Shown here piece by piece: positions 44,439 to 54,265 of a stretch of DNA of 64,000 bases. Position numbers and translations under genes: made by a program. Source of the DNA: Ophiura sarsii. Taxonomy: Eukaryota; Echinodermata; Ophiuroidea; Amphilepidida; Ophiuridae. The notes under the pieces were generated by a model. It worked only from the letters and a program-made list of their open reading frames with translations, ran no database searches and was not told the DNA's origin. Within the stretch, counting starts at the first letter, position 1. Each line of letters begins with the position of its first letter. The stretch spans positions 64,699,577 to 64,763,576 of the forward strand of contig CM069443.1 in NCBI GenBank assembly GCA_035610835.1, given 5' to 3'.

Positions 44439-44590
44439 TCTGACTCATGAATCTGATAATTATACTCACTATAGACACAGTAAGTGTTGGGGCTCAATAG
44501 GGCAACTATTTTTACCATGAATTGGGTTACTTTTGACTGTACAACAAACAAAAAAACAGGCTTGGTCACCTGCGAAAAGTTGCCCTACCA

Positions 44591-45418
44591 ATGTATGGGC
44601 TCAGCCCAAATTGGGCTACTTTTTATTGTGGACCGCAGCTTAGACAGCGCTTGCACTGCAGTTTGGGCTATATTTCAGTTGGCAACACTGCAGCACTCAT
44701 TGTTAGAAATAGATTTACAGTGAATGCACACAGCGTTAACACCCTCCTCACTAATAACATGGATGCCTACCTCAGCAATCCAGGGATAAAGAATACAATC
44801 CATGAACAAATTGTCCATGGCGATATTACCACTACAAATGCAGAGTCAGTGGTCGTCTTTAGATCACTTGATGGTACAGTGGAGGGTGAATCACTGCGTG
44901 TGTTAAAAGCTGCAGGAATAGAGGCCATAGAAGCGGAGTATCAGACTGCCAGAGCAGATAAAAAAGCAATGCGTGAGAATCGGAAACACCGTAGGCTACG
45001 CTTCTGGAAACACCGTAGGCTACGCTTCTGGGAAGAAAGCAACACTGTTATGACTGGAGCAGGGGATCTAGTTCACCCAAAACACATCTTACACGTTCAT
45101 ATCAGGGGAAATCTTGGCACCTTCAGGGGCACTGTTACAAACGTGCTGCGCATCGCAGACAAGGAGGAGCTGAAATCAATAGCGTTCCCATCGCCACCAG
45201 AATCGATAGATTCAGTCAAGATTATGACTGAACAGACCATCAAAGCATTTCATGAGTTTTCATACAGGTATAGACCTGTTGGTCTGCATTTCATTCAAAT
45301 GATTGTACCGTATGATATCAAAGTGGGACAGGACATAGAAGTAAGACAAGGATATCATAGAAATCCTCCAGGTCCTTATGAAGATCATGGTTCCTTCCTT
45401 CCAAGCGATGCATTCTAA
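44591..45418 (+). CDS. macro-domain-like ORF (PARP14/15-type resemblance), possibly a pseudogene or lone exon
   Basis: 275 open codons, antisense in a KIF21 intron. Residues about 68-240 resemble a macro domain, the fold that binds ADP-ribose: IVHGDITTTNAESVVVF (strand and loop 1), VLKAAGIEAIEAEYQ (helix), GDLVHPKHILHVH, TVTNVLRIADKEELKSIAFP (helix then central strand), and VKIMTEQTIKAFHEF. The order matches canonical macro domains (GDIT..ADAIVN, AAG, CKxxIH, ALxxA...LxSIAFPxxGTG). The Asn of the first loop and the GxG phosphate loop after SIAFP are not recognisable, so ligand binding is doubtful. A 24-bp unit is exactly duplicated in tandem inside (KHRRLRFW twice). The first 50 codons overlap repeat-like sequence, so M57 (44759) or a splice acceptor (TTTACAG, about 44718) may be the true start. 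A LINE begins just downstream. It may be an exon of an unseen PARP-like gene, a retrocopy or a decayed copy. Confidence 0.5.
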   Translation: MYGLSPNWATFYCGPQLRQRLHCSLGYISVGNTAALIVRNRFTVNAHSVNTLLTNNMDAYLSNPGIKNTIHEQIVHGDITTTNAESVVVFRSLDGTVEGESLRVLKAAGIEAIEAEYQTARADKKAMRENRKHRRLRFWKHRRLRFWEESNTVMTGAGDLVHPKHILHVHIRGNLGTFRGTVTNVLRIADKEELKSIAFPSPPESIDSVKIMTEQTIKAFHEFSYRYRPVGLHFIQMIVPYDIKVGQDIEVRQGYHRNPPGPYEDHGSFLPSDAF

Positions 45419-45439
45419 TATTAATATTACTTCTGTTAA

Positions 45440-47420
45440 GGCTACATAATCACTCCCAACACATGACTCAACTAAAAACATTGACTGTAGATTTTCACAA
45501 CTTCTTTGATTCAAAGATTGAAAAGATTCGCAACGAGCTTGATGATTCTGAAGGACCACCAATGTCAGTTATGATCGATGAATCCTGCGACTCTACATTC
45601 ACCACATTTGATCAAGTCGACAGCGAATGTGTACGCAAGATCATTACAAATTCTCCAAAGACATCATGCGCTCTCGACCCTATTCCAACATCGATCCTTG
45701 GGAAAAAACCAATCCTTGATGTACTTCTACCCGTGATAACCAAGATCATCAACACATCCCTCTCTGAAGGAACTATTCCATCAAGTCTAAAATGTGCTCT
45801 TGTTTCCCCGCTTATCAAAAAACCAAACGCTGATCCTGATGAGTTCAAGAACTATCGACCGATCTCCAACTTGCCTTTCCTATTCAAGACAATTGAACGC
45901 GTCGCAAGCAACCAGATCCAGGACTATGTCAGTAACAACAACCTCAATGCTAGTCATCAGTCGGCATATCGAAAGTACCACAGCACTGAGACAGCTCTCG
46001 TCTGTGTTACCAACGATATTTTACGTGCTGTCGATACTCGCCGCCGTGTCATTGTCGTGCTACTAGATTTATCGGCGGCATTTGATACCCTGAATCATAA
46101 AGTGCTGCTCGAATGCCTTCAGAATCGTTTTGGCATTACTGGTATCGCTGTACAATGGATGACGGCATACTTCCATGGACGCGAACAATGCGTTATCATC
46201 AAAGGAGTGAAATCCAACTGGAAGTGTGTTGACTGCGGTGCTCCTCAAGGATCGGTCTTTGGACCTTTGGCTTTTTCTTACTACTCTGCACCAATTCAGG
46301 ACATAATATGCGCATACGGTCTAGAATGTATGATCTACACGGATGATAGCCAAATATACTGCTGATTCGATGACAATGAAAAAAACACCGCTATTTCTCA
46401 CATTGAGAATTGTATCTCAGACATACGGAGTTGGATGATCTCTAATAAATTAAAACTGAATGATAGTAAGACAGCGATCTTAAATCTTACTTCACGGTTT
46501 ACATCTCCAACTGAAGCTACATCTCTCCGCGTGGGTGCTGATGACATCTTGCCGTCACCATCTGCTCGCAATCTAGGTGTCATCATCGATGAACACATCA
46601 CTATGAAACAGCATGTGAGTAGTGTCTGCAAAAGCATGTCTTTTGCTCTATACAAAATAGGTAAATTAAGACTGTACCTTGACCGAGGATCTGCAGAAAC
46701 GTTGGTTCATGCATTTGTAAGCTCCAGGTTGGACTCTTGTAACAGTGTGCTATATGGACTTCCCCAGACAGAACTTGACAGGTTACAAAGAATCCAAAAT
46801 GCGGCTGCAAGGCTTATTACCGGTGTAAAGGGTCGTGTACACATCAAACCCATTCTTCGGAATCTGCATTGGTTACCCATCCGCAAGAGAATTATGTTTA
46901 AGATTATGCTACTAACGTTCAAAGCCATCAATGGACTAGCACCTCGCTAAAGGGTCAAAAAAAGTAAGTCCCCCCTAAACGGCGGACAGCGTCTTATTGA
47001 AGCATCCTTCTACAAAAGCCATCAAAACTGCCTCCTATGGTGATCGTTCATTTTCAGCAGCAGCACCCAAGTTGTGGAACTCTCTGCCCTCAGACATTCG
47101 AGCTGCTAATTCTGTTCAAAGCTTCAAGAGAATGCTGAAGACACACCTTTTTAACCTGCCTGACATTGCCTGATAATCTGATGACATCGTTTCTGAAAAA
47201 CTGTAATTTGCTTGCGCTGTATTATATTCTGCAGGCTTTTATCATGTTTTCACTTGTTTTCATTTTAATACTTATTGTTGATTTCATATAGGTATTTTAA
47301 CTGTTTTTATGATAGGTTTTCTATATGTACCGTAAGTTTTATCACATTATTCTATGTACAGCACCTTGAGGTGTTTACGTAAGGCGCTATAAAATATGGT
47401 TTTATTATTATTATCAATAT
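45440..47420 (+). mobile_element. L2/CR1-like LINE, 5' truncated
   Basis: Starts in the linker before the reverse transcriptase (DFHNFFDSKIEKIRNEL) with no endonuclease domain, and ends with GGCGCTATAAAATATGG and a (TTA)n-like tail at about 47380-47417. RT motifs are present in order: YRPISNLPFLFKTIER, HQSAYRKYHSTETAL, LLDLSAAFDTLNH, GAPQGSVFGPL and YTDD. C-terminal LWNSLPSDIRAA and FKRMLKTHLF follow. It has no intact ORF. Confidence 0.9.
45463..46950 (+). pseudogene. LINE reverse transcriptase with one in-frame stop
   Basis: Open for 300 codons to a TGA at 46363-46365, four codons after the YTDD catalytic box (which replaces the usual YADD). It then continues in the same frame to 46950 through WMISNKLKLN (thumb region) and RLQRIQNAAARLITG. 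Right after 46950 the GLAPR motif is broken by a stop and about 60 bp of unrelated-looking sequence before the C-terminal motifs resume. Reverse transcription would need the full frame plus an endonuclease, so this copy is inactive. Confidence 0.88.
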
Positions 47421-48035
47421 CAACTTTGGAATAACTTTCTACCATGACTTGCCACACAAATGTATATAATGTTACCATGAGCAAAACAACTGATTGAAAC
47501 AACTTGGGAAATTGATAAAGAATTTCAATTACTATTTACTGTTGCCAGACTGTTCATATATATCCAGTAAATGATGACGACCAATCTTCTTCAGACATAT
47601 TTACTTGTTTATAAAACTACAACAAAGAGCTCATATTGAGCCAGCTTTAATGTTAAGGCTTGCAGTTTAGAATTATAAAAACAATCTCACAATGGCTACT
47701 CAAATCGGTAACATTTGTTCTGCTGCTTTTCATACTCTCTATGAAATCGGTCAAATCGGTCAATATCTTGACAAGCCAACAATTGATTACGATCATTGAT
47801 GCTTTTGTGACTTGCAGACTTGATAAGGGAAAAAAAGAAGTTGACTTGCCTTTTCCGACCGACCCAAATTTACGGAAATCTAGGGTCGCTATTCTTTATA
47901 TATATATTTTTTTCAAAGTCATATTTTGGTTAAGAAATAGCAAAACATGTTCTGTTTACGTTTAAATACGGTATAAACACATAAAATCATCATTTATTCA
48001 GGTTTTGCATTATGGTTACGGGCAAACCCACTTAC

Positions 48036-48216
48036 CTAAGTGTCTTGATACATTTTCCAGCATCCCTAATATCCCACACTCTGATATAAGCTGTAGACAC
48101 ACTGAAAACCAGGTTATTTTTTTCACAATACCGAACCGTAACCACATTGTTTGGATGACCCGCCAACGTAGTTAGCTCTTGGCCGGTGCTCAGCTTCCAG
48201 ATTTTTACCGTGCGGT
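48036..48216 (-). CDS. KIF21: KIF21 exon: end of WD repeat 1 and WD repeat 2
   Basis: After TCCCGCAG the exon reads [47 protein letters not shown] and CIKTL. GHPNNVV and S.YI.VWDIRD are nearly invariant in KIF21. 181 bp, 2 bases in and 2 out, donor GTAAGT. Confidence 0.97.
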
Positions 48217-49321
48217 CTGCGGGAGAAATAAATTTTTGAAGGATTATTTAAAAGAGTATAATATCTTGTGGAATCTCGTTCTGCTATTATATTAAGATAT
48301 AAAATCCAAAAGATGAGTACACTATTTTTTTACTCACCCTGTATCAGATTGACTGTTCTGTGGCAAGATCAATTTGTGTTGTAAATTAAATAAAAAATGT
48401 ACATGTTTTTCATTTTCTATTCCAATGGGAAAATGGTGTAGGATTAATGCAGGCATCAAAGTGAATTACGAATCTACCCTCCTCAAGGAATGTCAAGGAT
48501 TAGACACACTGGCCGGTATTAACTTTGACTTTAAACACCCGTCTAACTCACTTGAAAATTGTCTCTAACTATAAACAAGGGTATGGGGTAGTTTAAAATG
48601 CGTTTAACTAAACTCATACACCAACTGTATGCCTTGAATGTTTACTCAACCATGCCCTGTGCAAGCTGACATGCAGGTCGCGTAGTCTTACAAAATACAT
48701 GTGCATTTGAAGTATTTGGTCGATATCTATTTGTAGTTCGCATGACAGCATCGCAAACCTACCACACCAACCAATATACCTCAATTTAAACTCAATCATC
48801 ACCTCCAACACCAACACAAGTGGTCGATAAATGACCTCACTATCAAGCACTTGTGTTTGAGGTTAGGCCAACAAACAAAAAAAGTTGACTTGCCCTTTCC
48901 GACCGACCCTAATTTTCGGAAATCTAGGGTCGCTATTTTTTTTAAATTTTATTTATTTTTTCAAAAAAAAAAAAAAAAAAAGATTGAAAAAAAAAAAATT
49001 AAAAAATTAAAAGAAGCACATAACAATAAAGAAAGATCAAAACGGGTTTTTAAGTAGTATCTGCTTGTTTAAAAATCAAAAAAAAAAAAAAAAAAACATT
49101 CAAAAAAAAAAATCTTTAAAACGTGTTTTTGTGCAGTAAATTTTTAAAAATTTTCAACAACAACAAAAAAAAAAATCCGACCGTCCGACCCTGACTTTGA
49201 CCCTGAAAGGGCAAGTCAACTTTTTTTTTTTTTGGCCTTATGTTGGGGGTGGGGGGGGGGGGGAGCATTTATTAGAGTAATGACCTCTAATCATAAAAAA
49301 ATACTGTAAGTCCTGACTTAC
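48217..49321. other. KIF21 intron with two MITE segments
   Basis: 48500-48640 is a remnant of the 24396 family (TTAACTTTGACTTTAAACAC, GCGTTTAACTAAACTCA). A complete TTA-flanked element lies at 48866-49237, and a poly-G run at about 49243-49263. Confidence 0.7.
48866..49237. mobile_element. MITE with GGCCAACAAACAAAAAAAG ends and TTA duplication
   Basis: Left GGCCAACAAACAAAAAAAGT followed by TGACTTGCCCTTTC; right GAAAGGGCAAGTCA then a T run and GGCC. TTA lies on both sides (48863-48865, 49238-49240). The interior is A-rich. A partial copy is at 47835-47900 (TGACTTGCCTTTTCCGACCG), another at 5481-5535. Confidence 0.85.
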
Positions 49322-49461
49322 CTTTCGAGCCACTGAACAGCAATTCATCCGTTGCTTGTACAGACAGCACAGCCTTGGTGTGTCCTTCTGCTGTGTAGCA
49401 GCATATTAGGGGTGACTTAGTATTACTCAAAGACTTCATCTGAACTGGTTGAATACTCCCT
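49322..49461 (-). CDS. KIF21: KIF21 exon: start of WD repeat 1
   Basis: After CATTTACAG it encodes GSIQPVQMKSLSN, CYTAEGHTKAVLSVQ and ATDELLFSGSK, with the codon for the following Asp split by the GTAAGT donor. AEGHTK and LLF.GSKD match KIF21. 140 bp, 1 base in and 1 out. Confidence 0.96.
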
Positions 49462-50846
49462 CTGTAAATGGTACGGATATTACATTAGAGGTGGACACAA
49501 TCAATATACAAAATAGTAATAAGACTATAAGAGGTCAACATTTTTGTTTTTGTATTGGTGTAACCCGCCAGACCCAATAATTTACCCTCCCCCTAATTAA
49601 ATTTTTTGCAGAAGAGAAACAAACAAACCCTAAGACCTTTTTTTTAAAACCAACAGAAAAAAAGGAAAAAAAATGTAACTAAAAAAGAAATCTTTGGTGC
49701 TCCTCATCAAAAAGGAATACAATACGCAGCAAATCTGACAATCGCAAACGGCCTCTACCACATTTATAGTATATATACAATTCAAAATATCTATAAAGGA
49801 AGTTGGGAGGGGAAAAAGAAATCCGCCCGCCCTACCAGGGCTCAATATACACAGGGGCAAAGGGTGATTAGCCCCCAGTTTTTACATAATATCCCCTGAG
49901 AAAATGTTGGCCTATGGTAAAATGTACTAAGGGGCGATTTTTGGCAGAATTTGCTCAAAATAGCCCTCATAGCCCCAAAAGTATTTTAACCCCTGCGCCC
50001 TACGCTAATTTTCATTGGTATGTTACGTCAATACAATAACAAAAATGTTGCCTAACCCCTAAGGCTAATGATTGTTCTTGATTTAAAATAATAGGTTATC
50101 CTTTACAGGTATTTAAGTAAGATGGATATTAGGGGTGGATATAATTAACGCACCAATAAGAGGTTGTCCACTTACGACTATACACTAAAACTGTAGGTAG
50201 CCTTAAATTAGGAAGGGGGCATAGGGGTGGGATGGTCATGGTATAGCAAGCAATAGATTGTCCATTTAGACTACAGATTGAAGGTAACTCAAATAATTGT
50301 TGTTTAAAATGATAGGTGGCATGAAAAATGATTGTTTACAATTATGGGTGTACGCTAAAATTGGTTGTTTAAAATTATAGCATTAAATGTATTGCTGTTT
50401 AACATTATAGATAACCAAAAAAACACAAATTGGATGGGTCTTTACGGATTGACACAATCGAAATTAGCAGAGAGATTGTGCAGAGAGTTTGATCACTGTT
50501 ATAAATTATATCTCCATGTAGCTCATATCTTGAATTATATAACCAGTGGCAGTTTCTAAACTAATACTTGGATTATTTGATTGCAGGAGTGTAAGCAAAT
50601 AGATATCCAACTAAATCCTATCAGCAACTTGTACTTTGTACCTTTTGACACAGATACATTTTATTTCACCTTTAAGATTCAGAATAAGACTCAGAGCAGA
50701 GTGTTGCCAAACCCATGATCTTGTAGCCCAAAACAGAATATCATTATAAGACACAAGGTATGGGTCTCACAATCAGTTAAATGTTGGTTATATATACTTT
50801 CCCTAAAGTCCAAAGGTGGTGAAGGGCTCCAGGAATGGGCATTTAT

Positions 50847-51095
50847 GACCAGTCACGTCAAAAAGGTCATGTTGTCGGCAAACACAGTTTTGAAATACAG
50901 GCCAAAATATTTGATAAAATATAAAGAAAATAATAGAAAAAAATATGCTCAACTTCAAATCATATCTTGTAATTTTAGAAAGTCTGATTACCTTCAACAT
51001 GGTATTATTTCAAAGCTTAAAATCTGCTCTTTCAAGTCATACCAATAATTCAGATTTGACTTGGGCAACATGTCCAATTTGATGTGACGGGTCAC
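50847..51095. mobile_element. MITE, second copy of the 24970 family
   Basis: Left GACCAGTCACGTCAAAAAGG, ATGTTGTCGGC; right GGGCAACATGTCCAATTTGA, TGTGACGGGTCAC. Confidence 0.65.
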
Positions 51096-51739
51096 ATTTG
51101 TTGAATGGGCTACTTTCAGCCATCACAATTGATGAGTATCAAATAATGAAAATGGGTGACTTATATTATTAAACAATAAATATTAATGTGGTGAAATGCT
51201 ACTTTGTTCCTATAGGCACTAGCAGCAGGGTAAACCCTGAAGCCCGGCATAGGTCGGCCCGGAACGACGTCACATGCCGTTGACAACAAACAACATCAAG
51301 TCAACAAATTTCAGATTGCACCATCACCAAAACTGGCCAAAATATAGCCCTTTTTGTACCTCCTTGAAATGGTACCATCAAACCAAGTATTTTGCCAAGG
51401 GATTCCCTCTGCATACTCATGTTATCATATTTGCACATAATGCAAGTTTTCACATGTTTTTATGGGTGAAAGTCCGAATATGGGGTAAAACATTTAGACG
51501 TAAACAACAGTCGCTTACACAGCCTGACGCGGTCACTAGAAACATTTTTTGAATGGTTGAGTAGAGCGCAATAACTGATTGGTTAATTGTATTGCTTTGT
51601 TGTCAATGGCAAAAGTTGAAGGTACGGGGTCACCTATAAGAAAAAGGTTGTGTACTCATGCGCCAACACCAAATTTCTAGAAATTCTACAGCATCAAATA
51701 CGATATAAAGCCTACTAAACAACCAGCCACCACCATTAA

Positions 51740-52142
51740 AGGAGGTGTCCAGGAAGCACAACATTGTGCATTATATGTTAGAAAAATAATTATTGAGCCC
51801 AAATTGCGTAATTGTATAGAACAAAACATCGTACTTATGACAAAAACGAATAAAAACTGCCATCTCTCAACATTCAATTTTGAAATTCACAGCAATTGAA
51901 ATTCCCAGTGTCCATGAAGTCAAAGTTATACAATACACTTGCTCAAAATTGAGCACCAATAACCATGACGTCATCGCCTCTGGGACTTTCGATCGCCGCA
52001 AATTTTAAAAATTACATGTGAAGAGATTTTTGTTGTTGTTGTCAGAATTGCGATATTTTGTTCTATGTAATTACAGAATTTGGGCTCGATAATTATTTTT
52101 ATAACATATAATGCACAATGTTGTGCTTGCTGGACACCTCCT
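51740..52142. mobile_element. long-TIR MITE bounded by TTAA
   Basis: Arms of about 95 bp: AGGAGGTGTCCAGGAAGCAC, ATTGTGCATTATATGTTA, ATTGAGCCCAAATT... and their inverses with few mismatches. TTAA flanks both sides (51736-51739, 52143-52146), as piggyBac insertions do, but the terminal bases are not the usual CCC of that group. Confidence 0.85.
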
Positions 52143-52231
52143 TTAAAGACCTTCATGCATATATTGGGTTGGAGCGAGGAGGTAGGGGATTAAGTACTGG
52201 GTTACAATAACATAAAAGTCACTACGCTCAC

Positions 52232-52354
52232 TTGTCCAACCGGGCTACGGCGGGGGAGCTGCTCTGCGTAAGCCGGGAGAAGACGTTGTCGCTGTTACGT
52301 ATCCGGTGCGTTGTTGGCGGGGAACCGGGAGGAGTGGCCGTTGGGGTGTTGTTG
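52232..52354 (-). CDS. KIF21: KIF21 exon: Pro/Ser linker with NVFSRLT
   Basis: After TTTGCAG it encodes NNTPTATPPGSPPTTH, then NSDNVFSRLTQSS and VARLD, ending in a GTGAGC donor. ATPPGSPP and NVFSRLT occur in the same place in KIF21A/B. 123 bp, 1 base in and 2 out. GC-rich relative to the flanks. Confidence 0.92.
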
Positions 52355-52432
52355 CTGCAAAGATGTGGATGGGAGACCGGATACCATAGAATATTAAACA
52401 CAAAATCACTAGAAGCACATCAAATTACATTA

Positions 52433-52739
52433 GGCCAAATTAAAAAAATCATTTGTCTCAAAGCTCCCGCGCGCGTTCGTTTATTGATGCGCATTAGAAA
52501 AACAAAAATCTGAAAAAACTTTTTAAAAAAAATAAAATAAAATAAAAATCCCCAAATTTCACTGATTTTTCAGATTTTCATTGATCACATCATCTTAAAT
52601 ACAAAAGTTCACTTTTACAAGGATTTCAATATTTTATATTTAAAAAAATAAATAAAAAAACTTGAAAAAAAACCCGCATTCCGCATTAGTTTTACAACAG
52701 GAGAGGAGCTTTGAGACAAACAATTAATTTAATTTGGCC
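52433..52739. mobile_element. MITE with GGCCAAATTAA ends and TTA duplication
   Basis: Left GGCCAAATTAAAAAAATCAT, TTGTCTCAAAGCTCC; right GGAGCTTTGAGACAAACAAT and AATTTGGCC. TTA at 52430-52432 and 52740-52742. It lies in the intron just upstream of the preceding exon. Confidence 0.88.
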
Positions 52740-53020
52740 TTAATACTACAGCCCATGGATTATATAAATAAGCATTGCACAACAATTGGAAGCAAAACAA
52801 TGTTAAATAAAATCATTTAGGGGTGTACCATTAGATATTCAAGGAGTGGTCATGAAAGTTTGGGACAGGCAAAAGGATTTTCAGCTTTTGGTAAGGAGAT
52901 TTTCTTTCTTTTTTTAAAATTATTATTATATTCCTTATGTCACTATTCAGTAGGTCATATTTGTCCTGTTTTTCCGATTAAAATTGATTATTGTCATTAT
53001 GCTTTGATGTGTTCATCAGA

Positions 53021-53235
53021 CTGGAATGACTGGAATGACTGGAATGACTGAGATAAGGCAATGGACCCGCCCCCCCCCCCCCCCCCCCAAGAAAAAAACC
53101 CAACAACCACCAAACAAACTAATTTTTTTTAAAAACAAACAAACAAAAAACAAACAAACAAACAAAAACACCAAAGAACAAACACCCCCCCAAAAAAAAC
53201 CCAAAAAAAACCACCACCCACCAACAACAACCCAG
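53021..53235. repeat. 10-bp tandem repeat then C/A-only low-complexity tract
   Basis: TGGAATGACT three times (53023-53052), then a C run of about 19 and roughly 150 bases almost free of G and T on the plus strand. Confidence 0.85.
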
Positions 53236-53680
53236 TGTGCCCTTATAAAGGGGTCCAAAATGTAATGTAGGCGCTCTACAAGAAGCAACCTTGTTTATAT
53301 ATTTTGAAGATTATTTGAACTTGTTTAAACAATTTTGTTTTACATTTCAGGCTAAACTGAGCGCAGTATTTGACCAGTTCAAGTGTCACCAATACATGAA
53401 AACGTTACTCCTTTTACTCCTTTTGAAAAAAAATAGATATACAATAATTATAAGCAAGCTCAAATGCTTATGTTTTGCATGAATGCTACACAGATGATCA
53501 GGAAGACGGAAAGATGTTCATGAATGCCAGATGATTCTACTGATACAGCTAGCCATATAGACAGTTATGAGCAAAATCACACAACATTGCACATCGGAAG
53601 AAAAGTGTAACCCTTGTTTGAATAAGATGATAAACTGCAGGTGATAATCACAAAATTCAAGCATTTGGTGTACAACTATC

Positions 53681-53964
53681 AGGCCTAAAAAAGCGTTTGA
53701 TTGGCCTAACCCAACCTACTAATTTAAAAAAATCTAGCCCTGCTCATAAGTATTTCAACACTAACAGTTTGAATTGGTTTCTCCAAAATTATTTTTAAAT
53801 GTATTTTTAAAATACTTTCCTTTAGATTTTTCATTTTTTTGTTAACTTTTGCGATATTTTGTCATTGCAAAAGCCATAATAACCCACATAAAGCAGTATG
53901 GGGAAAATCCCTACCTACCTACCCGATTGTTTTGTTAGGCCAATCAAACAATTTATGTAGGCTT
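53681..53964. mobile_element. MITE with GTTTGATTGGCCTAAC inverted repeat
   Basis: A perfect 16-bp inner TIR GTTTGATTGGCCTAAC, extended outward imperfectly (AGGCCTAAAAAAGC / AAGCCTACATAAAT). Confidence 0.72.
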
Positions 53965-54053
53965 AAACCCCATAACAAGTTTGACCAAAATCAAGTCCAA
54001 GTGATTATAGCAACTGGTTGAACTCATAGAACAACCACAGATGCACTAAGCAG

Positions 54054-54265
54054 CTATAGTTGAATCAGTTCCAAATTGGCGAGAAATATTGGTTTTTTTA
54101 TCTCTCCGCACGCAATGGTAATCCAAGCGTACCTGCAAGATGTTGGCCATACGCACACAAATTTGGCTGATCCCATGCATCACGCATTCGATGTGCGCCT
54201 ACACCCTTCTGTATTAATTCGCTGCCATAATGAGGCTCGCCAATTTGGAACTGATCAAACTATAG
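54054..54265. mobile_element. MITE, best-preserved copy of the CAGTTCCAAATTGG family
   Basis: Left CTATAGTTGAATCAGTTCCA and right TGGAACTGATCAAACTATAG, with arms continuing through AATTGGCGAG/CTCGCCAATT. 212 bp. The 95-codon ORF through it is fortuitous. Confidence 0.88.

Larger units (their letters stand above)
39693..48035. other. largest KIF21 intron in the window (8.3 kb)
   Basis: Holds a poly-G run near 40097-40108, the hAT-in-MITE pair (40361-42691), a lone inverted-repeat end at 43023 (TACAGGGTGTGTCAAAAAAG), repeated GGGCTACTTTT motifs near 43420 and 44615, a GGC-ended MITE, the macro-domain-like ORF and the LINE. Confidence 0.8.
49462..52231. other. KIF21 intron with two MITEs
   Basis: Contains the element pair at 50847-51095 and 51740-52142. 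50090-50420 repeats short phrases (TTGTTTAAAATTATAG, GTTTAACATTATAG) at low similarity. No coding sequence. Confidence 0.6.
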
